A DNA stretch of 10,724 nucleotides from Betaproteobacteria bacterium (GTDB lineage Bacteria > Pseudomonadota > Gammaproteobacteria > Burkholderiales > Rhodocyclaceae), in assembly GCA_028065725.1 (NCBI GenBank), contig JAPTVL010000264.1, positions 1-10,724 of the forward strand. The letters run 5' to 3'. Below the pieces are notes generated by a model. It searched no databases, was not told the origin of the DNA, and saw only the letters and a program-made list of their open reading frames with translations. Within the stretch, counting starts at the first letter, position 1. Each line of letters opens with the position of its first letter. Shown one piece after another: positions 6,967-10,724 of this stretch. The translations under genes were made by a program, and so were the position numbers.

Positions 6967-7318
6967 TCAGATCATGGCCGCGCTGCCCGCCGAACGTCGG
7001 GCGGGAGTCGAGGCACGCGCCGCTGAATTGGCAACACTCAAAGACCTGCGCCAGGCCGTAGCGCAGACCCAGGACGAACTGGCCACAGCCTTGGGCGTTG
7101 GCCAGGATACGATTTCACGCTTGGAAAAACGTAGCGACATGCTGCTTTCCACGCTGCGCCGCTATGTCGAGGCCATGGGCGGCAAGCTGGAACTGGTTGC
7201 AAAATTCCCTGATCGTCCGCCTCTGGTAATCGACCACCTGGCTGGCGAAGCTTCGTCCCGCCAGCCCGCACATAAAGCGCGCAGATCGACACCCGCCAAG
7301 GCGCATGCAGACGACTGA
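6950..7318 (+). CDS. XRE-family antitoxin (HigA-like)
   Basis: 122 aa with a good ribosome-binding site (AAGGAG, 6937-6942, seven bases before the ATG). Residues ~40-62 (TQDELATALGVGQDTISRLEK) are a classic Cro/CI helix-turn-helix, followed by a helix and the strand GGKLELVAKFP, typical of antitoxins paired with RelE-type toxins. The C-terminal ~30 residues are basic and low in complexity, probably the disordered toxin-neutralising or DNA-contacting tail. Its own toxin is reduced to a stub overlapping its start, so it is an orphan antitoxin. It may still repress its promoter, unless that was deleted with the toxin's 5' end. Its 3' end overlaps the next gene by 14 bases. Confidence 0.8.
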   Translation: MAKNLDQIMAALPAERRAGVEARAAELATLKDLRQAVAQTQDELATALGVGQDTISRLEKRSDMLLSTLRRYVEAMGGKLELVAKFPDRPPLVIDHLAGEASSRQPAHKARRSTPAKAHADD

Positions 7319-7593
7319 AGCGGTGGACGCGGGCACCGGCGACGTATTCCACGATCTGGGCTACGTCGATGCGGCGGAACGCAAGCTGCGCGTACAGCTT
7401 GCTTGCCATGCGCGTGAATGAGATCATCAAGGACAAACGCCTGACGCAGGCTGCCACATCAGCACTGTTCGGCATCCCCCAGCCCCATATTTCGGAACTC
7501 AAGCACTACAAGCTCATTCGCTTTTCCTCGGAACGGCTGCTGCATTTCATGACGCAACTCGACCGCAGTTTGAGTCCAGCAGCATCCAGCTAA
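7305..7593 (+). pseudogene. HigA2-like XRE antitoxin, frameshifted
   Basis: From the ATG at 7305 the frame reads MQTTEAVDAGTGDVFHDLGY, then VDAAERKLRVQLA, then shifts into CHARE-stop (stop at 7416-7418). The other frame continues with MRVNEIIKDKRLTQAATSAL, then FGIPQPHISELKHYKLIRFS and SERLLHFMTQLDR, ending at 7593. Together they make one ~95-aa protein of the family F-x-D-L-G-x-x-[DE]-A-x-E-[RK]-x-x-[KR]-...-[LM]TQ-x-x-x-x-x-L-G-x-x-Q-P-x-[IV]-S, small XRE antitoxins. The break is a tandem TTGC duplication (7399-7402/7403-7406): removing one copy gives CAG CTT GCC ATG CGC and restores Q-L-A-M-R. The downstream ATG could express a 61-aa HTH fragment. It overlaps the preceding antitoxin gene by 14 bases; no toxin partner is present. 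Confidence 0.75.
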
Positions 7594-7604
7594 AGCCGGA
7601 CAAT

Positions 7605-7628
7605 CTGGGGGTATTGCTGGGGGTATTT
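7605..7628 (+). repeat. tandem CTGGGGGTATT repeat at the island's right end
   Basis: CTGGGGGTATTG and CTGGGGGTATTT are head-to-tail 12-bp units at 7605-7616 and 7617-7628, about 60 bp inside attR. Paired G-rich units of this kind next to a tRNA/tmRNA attachment site resemble integrase arm-binding sites, which would be a leftover of the lost integrase. Role inferred. Confidence 0.55.
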
Positions 7629-7689
7629 ACTGAAATCGCACCTTAAACATTAGGCTGTCTTCGAGTAATGGCATTGCTTGACGGGTCGC

Positions 7690-7708
7690 GGGTTCGATTC
7701 CCCCCGCC
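7690..7708 (+). repeat. right attachment-site repeat (attR)
   Basis: This is the second copy of the 19-bp tmRNA-end repeat, followed by CCACCA (7709-7714). Upstream resemblance to ssrA is weak (GCTTGACGGG here against GCTTGCGGACGGG in ssrA), and no tRNA or tmRNA body precedes it. It is therefore a displaced 3' end and not a gene. It marks the right boundary of the island. Confidence 0.85.
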
Positions 7709-7722
7709 CCACCAAGATCCAG

Positions 7723-7750
7723 CGCCCAACTGTTCTCAGTTGGGCGTTTT
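7723..7750 (+). terminator. displaced ssrA terminator downstream of attR
   Basis: CGCCCAACT (7723-7731) pairs with AGTTGGGCG (7738-7746) around GTTCTC, followed by TTTT. It starts about nine bases after the CCA of the right att copy, matching the layout of the left ssrA terminator. It is probably the original chromosomal terminator of ssrA, pushed away by the island. Confidence 0.75.
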
Positions 7751-7814
7751 CGTTTGTGCTTCCCGCATGACACGCGGGGTTCCCGGTCATTCTGCGTGTG
7801 CGGCCAGGGTCCTA

Positions 7815-8055
7815 TAGCCTGGCGGACATAGCCCTTGGCCTGTTCGGCGGCATCGCCCGGACTCACCGAAAACACCTTCGCCTCGATGACAGCCATCGAG
7901 CTGCCATGGCGGTCGCACAGCACATAGTCGGCGCGCGTTCCGTCATCGACGGACACTTCATAGCGGACGCTGTTATGGTCTTGGGTGTTCCAGCCTTGGC
8001 CTGCAAGCTGGGTGTCGATGAGAACGCGAGAGTAGGCTTCGTTGGTTTTTGTCAT
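7815..8055 (-). pseudogene. type I restriction R-subunit-like nuclease domain, N-terminal fragment
   Basis: The ATG at 8055 starts MTKTNEAYSRVLIDTQLAGQ, then GWNTQDHNSVRYEVSVDDG, TRADYVLCDRHGSSMAVIEAK and SPGDAAEQAKGYVRQ. The pattern ADYxL...AVIEAK...A..QAKGYV is the PD-(D/E)xK nuclease domain found at the N-terminus of HsdR-like restriction/helicase proteins. After ~80 residues the similarity ends near 7815; the open frame then runs backwards through the ssrA terminator and attR, giving meaningless sequence (for example GGAGGIEPATR). It is a different subfamily from the HsdR at 4751, and it lies outside the att-bounded island. Helicase domains are absent, so it is a remnant. No good ribosome-binding site is visible; a TTG at 8088 is an alternative start. 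Confidence 0.7.
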
Positions 8056-8096
8056 GATGGGCGCCGCCCGGTTTATCTGCCTCGGCAACTCTCATT

Positions 8097-8654
8097 CTAT
8101 GGGACCCACCTCTTTTCGACAATTTTCTCCGCCCAGAACAGGCCGATGATGGTTTTCACGTCGCTGATGCGCCCGTCGCGCACCCATTCCATGGCCGTCT
8201 CCAGCGGCAGCCTGACGTTCTCCAGGAACTCGTCCTCGTCGCGCCGGTGGCCGTGCTCGCTCAAGTCCTGCGCCAGATAGATCAATATCCTTTCGTCCGA
8301 ATAGCCGATGCAGGGGTGTATCGTCGTCAGGAACCGCCAGGCTTGCGCGGCAAAGCCGGTTTCCTCCAGCAATTCGCGCTGTCCGCATGCAAGCACATCC
8401 TCGTCCGCATCGATCTTGCCCGCCGGCAATTCGAAGAAATCGCGCTGCAAGGGATAGCGAAACTGGCGCACCATCAGCACATCGCCATTCTCCAGCAGCG
8501 GCACGACGACAACCGCACCGGGATGGACGATATATTCGCGTGTGGCGGTATTGCCATTGGGCAGCAAAACCTGGTCCTCCTTGACATGCAACAGGCGACC
8601 GTCGTAGATGCTGGTGCTGGACAACTGTTTTTCGGTCAGATCTGGCGCATCCAT
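8097..8654 (-). CDS. nudF: Nudix hydrolase, ADP-ribose pyrophosphatase type
   Basis: 185 aa. The ATG at 8654 follows GGGAGGT four bases upstream; the longer open frame has no better start. A complete Nudix box, G-x5-E-x7-R-E-L-x-E-E-x-G-F, spans G79 to F101 (GKIDADE ... RELLEETGF). Before it lies VRQFRYPLQRDFFELPAGK, and after it IHPCIGYSDE, both typical of ADP-ribose pyrophosphatases, which hydrolyse ADP-ribose to AMP and ribose 5-phosphate using Mg2+ in the cytosol. It lies downstream of DUF2818 and nuoN on the same strand, with a 227-base gap in which I see no gene and no convincing terminator. It ends 42 bases before the start of the restriction fragment. Function is assigned from motifs; related nucleoside-diphosphate sugars could also be substrates. 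Confidence 0.9.
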   Translation of the reverse strand: MDAPDLTEKQLSSTSIYDGRLLHVKEDQVLLPNGNTATREYIVHPGAVVVVPLLENGDVLMVRQFRYPLQRDFFELPAGKIDADEDVLACGQRELLEETGFAAQAWRFLTTIHPCIGYSDERILIYLAQDLSEHGHRRDEDEFLENVRLPLETAMEWVRDGRISDVKTIIGLFWAEKIVEKRWVP

Positions 8655-8881
8655 AAAACCTCCCGATATATGATGTTTTGCATGTACCGATATTTTTCGT
8701 GTTGTGGCCGGGTAAGGCATAGCATGCCCAGGATGCCCGGTTTTGCGCAATACAAGCCGATTCCGGAGCAAAAAAAGAATAGGGGAGAACGCTGCGAATG
8801 CTGTGGTCGGGGATGCCTTGCTTCAGGGAAGACGCGGATACCGAACAGGCTAACTGCCTTTTAAACGGCCTTCATCCGTGC

Positions 8882-9181
8882 TCAGGCGCCCTGTCTCCGC
8901 CACAGATAGCGGTAAACAAAGCCGGGGAATGCAAACACCAGGAACAGGCACACAGTCGTGGCATAGAACTCCCAATGCTGCTGCTGCACCGGCCCCAGGT
9001 TCTTCTCCACCAGATAAGCCAGGCCGCCGACGATAAAATACAGCAGCACCATTTCCAGCAGTCGCCAACCTACGCCTTTAGCCCTACCTGAAGAGGGCAG
9101 GATGAACAGTCTGCGCTCGAGCAGAAAAGGGGTATTTGCCGCCAGAAACATCAACACCAGCAGAACCGACGCTTGGGTCAT
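8882..9181 (-). CDS. DUF2818 family membrane protein
   Basis: 99 aa with three hydrophobic segments (about 2-20, 43-62 and 76-95) and basic stretches between them (LLERR; RYLWRRQ at the end). It is a small inner-membrane protein of the DUF2818 family, usually encoded directly after nuoN in Betaproteobacteria. Its ATG overlaps the nuoN stop (ATGA, 9178-9181), indicating translational coupling and an association with complex I, perhaps in assembly. That role is inferred from context; no function has been assigned that I know of. Confidence 0.85.
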   Translation of the reverse strand: MTQASVLLVLMFLAANTPFLLERRLFILPSSGRAKGVGWRLLEMVLLYFIVGGLAYLVEKNLGPVQQQHWEFYATTVCLFLVFAFPGFVYRYLWRRQGA

Positions 9182-10626
9182 AACAACGAATGCTGAATGC
9201 TATAGGCGCACAGCGCCATCAAAGGCTGCGGCAGGACACCGAGTGCCAGCACCGCCATTCCATTCACGCTCAATAGCATGCTGATGTCGGACTGGGCGGC
9301 AATCGGCGTTTGATCCTTGGGCGCATCGAAATACATCACTTTTACGATGCGCAGATAATAGAAGGCACCTATCACGGACATCAACACTGCAAACACAACT
9401 ACCCAGAGGAAACCTGCCTGCAGCGCTGCCTGCAGTACGGACAGCTTGGCATAAAACCCTACCGTAGGCGGTACGCCGGCCATGGAGAACATGAGCAGCA
9501 GCATCAGGAATGCATACCAGGGCTTGCGCTGATTCAGCCCCTTGAAATCATCAATATTCTCCGCCTCGAAGCCCTGGCGCGACAGCAGCAGTATCATGCC
9601 GAAACTGCCGAGATTCATCAGCACGTAGACCAGCACATAGAACATGGAAGCGCTGTAGCCGTTCAGACTGCCGGAAATGAAGCCCAGCAGCAGAAAGCCC
9701 ATATGGGAGATGGTGGAGTAGGCCAGCATGCGCTTGATGTTGGTTTGCGCAATAGCGGTAATGTTGCCGATCGCCATCGACAGCACCGCCATGATGATCA
9801 GCATTCCCTGCCAGTCATGCATCATCCCCTGCAATCCTTCGACCAGGAGGCGCAGGATGAAGGCAAAGGCAGCAATTTTTGGTGCAGAGCCTATAAACAG
9901 CGTCACTGCAGTCGGCGAACCTTGATAGACATCGGGCACCCACATGTGGAAAGGCACTGCGCCGAGCTTGAATGCCAGGCCGGCAACGATGAAAACCAGC
10001 CCGAATATCAGGACAGTTCTGCTTCCCGTGCCCTGCTGAATTGCAGCAGCGATATTGCCGAGGTCGAGACTGCCGGTTGCGCCGTAAATCATGGACATGC
10101 CATAGAGCAACAGACCTGAAGCCAGCGCGCCCAGAATAAAATACTTCATCGCTGCCTCGGTCGCCGCGGAGGAATCGCGCTGTAGCGCCACCAGCGAGTA
10201 CAGGGCCAGGGAAAGGAGTTCCAGGCCAAGATACAGGGTGACGAAATGGCTGGCCGAAATCATTACCATCATGCCCAGCATGGCGAACAGCAGCAGCACG
10301 AAAAATTCGCCCTGGAACAGGTTGCGCAACTGAAGATAGCTGCGGCTATAAACCAGCATCACCGACACGGTAATGTAGGTCATCATTTTCAACACGTCCG
10401 CCATGACGTCATCCACGAACATACCGCTGAAGGTGTGCGTCACTTCCAGGCTGCTGGTGCTGACAGTTATCCAGGCGGCGCCGAGCAGGGTAAGCTGAGT
10501 CAAGGCGTAGCTGATAAAGCGGTTTTTACCGGACAGGAAAAGATCGACCACCAGAATAAGCGATGCCATGGTCAGCACGAAGATTTCCGGCAGTGCAGGC
10601 ATTAAATTGGGCACAGCGATCGTCAT
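9178..10626 (-). CDS. nuoN: NADH-quinone oxidoreductase subunit N
   Basis: 482 aa, near-normal length, with about 14 predicted membrane helices. It is one of the three antiporter-like proton-pumping subunits of respiratory complex I. Conserved charged residues are in place: Glu136 in [11 protein letters not shown], Lys161 in [10 protein letters not shown], Lys220 in [20 protein letters not shown], Lys250 in GSAPKIAAF, and a C-terminal lysine at 393 (GFYAKLSVL). These correspond to E. coli NuoN Glu133, Lys158, Lys217, Lys247 and Lys395. The ATG at 10626 is preceded by a purine-rich GAGAGAGAAGAGAA stretch. It is the last nuo structural gene, with DUF2818 coupled behind it. The preceding 98 bases do not encode the expected NuoM C-terminus. 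Confidence 0.97.
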   Translation of the reverse strand: MTIAVPNLMPALPEIFVLTMASLILVVDLFLSGKNRFISYALTQLTLLGAAWITVSTSSLEVTHTFSGMFVDDVMADVLKMMTYITVSVMLVYSRSYLQLRNLFQGEFFVLLLFAMLGMMVMISASHFVTLYLGLELLSLALYSLVALQRDSSAATEAAMKYFILGALASGLLLYGMSMIYGATGSLDLGNIAAAIQQGTGSRTVLIFGLVFIVAGLAFKLGAVPFHMWVPDVYQGSPTAVTLFIGSAPKIAAFAFILRLLVEGLQGMMHDWQGMLIIMAVLSMAIGNITAIAQTNIKRMLAYSTISHMGFLLLGFISGSLNGYSASMFYVLVYVLMNLGSFGMILLLSRQGFEAENIDDFKGLNQRKPWYAFLMLLLMFSMAGVPPTVGFYAKLSVLQAALQAGFLWVVVFAVLMSVIGAFYYLRIVKVMYFDAPKDQTPIAAQSDISMLLSVNGMAVLALGVLPQPLMALCAYSIQHSLL

Positions 10627-10724
10627 TTCTCTTCTCTCTCAGGGGCTGTCCATGAATAACTTGGACAATTATGGGTGTGCTGGCGGGATGCGATGCAAGG
10701 CGCCGGTCGCGCCGCATGGCCATT
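10627..10724 (-). other. nuoN upstream segment with inverted repeat
   Basis: None of the three leftward frames resembles the C-terminus of NuoM, which normally ends just ahead of nuoN. The segment carries TGTCCA (10647-10652) and TGGACA (10662-10667) as an inverted repeat with nine bases between. It could be an expanded intergenic region, the edge of an inserted element or a regulatory site. The window ends before this can be decided. Confidence 0.4.

Larger units (their letters stand above)
272..7714. mobile_element. decayed genomic island integrated in ssrA
   Basis: The roughly 7.4-kb segment lies between the two tmRNA-end repeats and carries only accessory genes: AbiE toxin-antitoxin, a serine recombinase module, restriction-modification debris and antitoxin remnants. 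No tyrosine integrase, the enzyme class that normally uses tmRNA/tRNA 3' ends, is encoded inside, so the island is probably immobile or needs help in trans. Several genes are truncated or frameshifted, showing repeated deletion. The boundaries are directly visible; the history is inferred. Confidence 0.8.

Noticed and set aside
7660..7714. A tRNA gene ending in CCA
   Set aside because: Only a T-arm/acceptor-like 3' segment is present; no D-arm, anticodon arm or matching 5' acceptor strand could be found upstream.
7627..7814. C-terminal part of the leftward frame that starts at 8055, as real protein
   Set aside because: It reads through the ssrA-type terminator and attR, producing the artefact GGAGGIEPATR. 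Only 7815-8055 shows family similarity.
8655..8881. Terminator or small gene between DUF2818 and the Nudix gene
   Set aside because: Only weak short palindromes (for example GCC...GGC near 8852-8866) and no T-run in the right place; open frames are short and without character.
9310..10119. 269-codon rightward open frame opposite nuoN
   Set aside because: H/Q-rich translation antisense to a membrane protein; nuoN is unmistakable on the other strand.
1..10724. CRISPR array
   Set aside because: No set of regularly spaced repeats with unique spacers. The only strong direct repeats are the two att copies, the 21-bp pair and the 12-bp tandem.

Overview
The window reads as a betaproteobacterial chromosome segment in which a small, heavily decayed genomic island sits in the 3' end of the tmRNA gene (ssrA). 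The host call rests on the right flank: nuoN followed by a DUF2818 membrane-protein gene and a Nudix ADP-ribose pyrophosphatase gene, an order I associate with Betaproteobacteria (possibly Nitrosomonadales; genus not resolvable).

Layout. 1-271 is the 3' part of ssrA; it starts inside the tag-peptide codons (...NYALAA-stop) and ends in CCA. A rho-independent terminator follows at 278-308. The island runs from about 272 to 7714. It is bounded by a 19-bp perfect repeat of the tmRNA T-arm/acceptor region (246-264 and 7690-7708), and a second hairpin with the same GTTCTC loop follows the right copy. In order the island holds: a non-coding left end with repeats; an apparently intact AbiEi/AbiEii type IV toxin-antitoxin pair (620-2133, + strand); a leftward module of a DUF2924 C-terminal remnant, a serine recombinase and a small HTH protein (4070-2136), each pair overlapping by ATGA; the 3' remnant of a Schlafen-type (AlbA_2) ATP-binding protein (to 4520); a regulatory-looking intergenic region with a 21-bp direct repeat and a strong hairpin; a type I restriction HsdR gene cut off before its last helicase motif (4751-6838); the 3' stub of a RelE/HigB-type toxin with its intact XRE antitoxin (6950-7318); and a second HigA-like antitoxin gene broken by a 4-bp tandem duplication.

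Outside the right repeat, at 7815-8055, lies a fragment of a different type I restriction nuclease domain, which suggests more than one accretion and deletion at this hotspot. Beyond it comes leftward core sequence: the Nudix gene (8097-8654), DUF2818 (8882-9181) and nuoN (9178-10626). The last 98 bases do not encode a NuoM C-terminus, so the usual nuoM-nuoN junction is interrupted or altered.

Functionally the island looks like a defence-island graveyard. Only AbiE, the serine recombinase with its HTH partner, and one antitoxin look intact. The restriction system has lost its methylase and specificity genes, at least here, and its motor is truncated. At least three deletion scars and one frameshift can be placed from the sequence. 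No wholly new system is evident. The least explained items are the serine recombinase/HTH/DUF2924 module in a tmRNA site that normally belongs to tyrosine integrases, the 21-bp repeats plus hairpin upstream of hsdR, and the terminator-mimicking attachment site.
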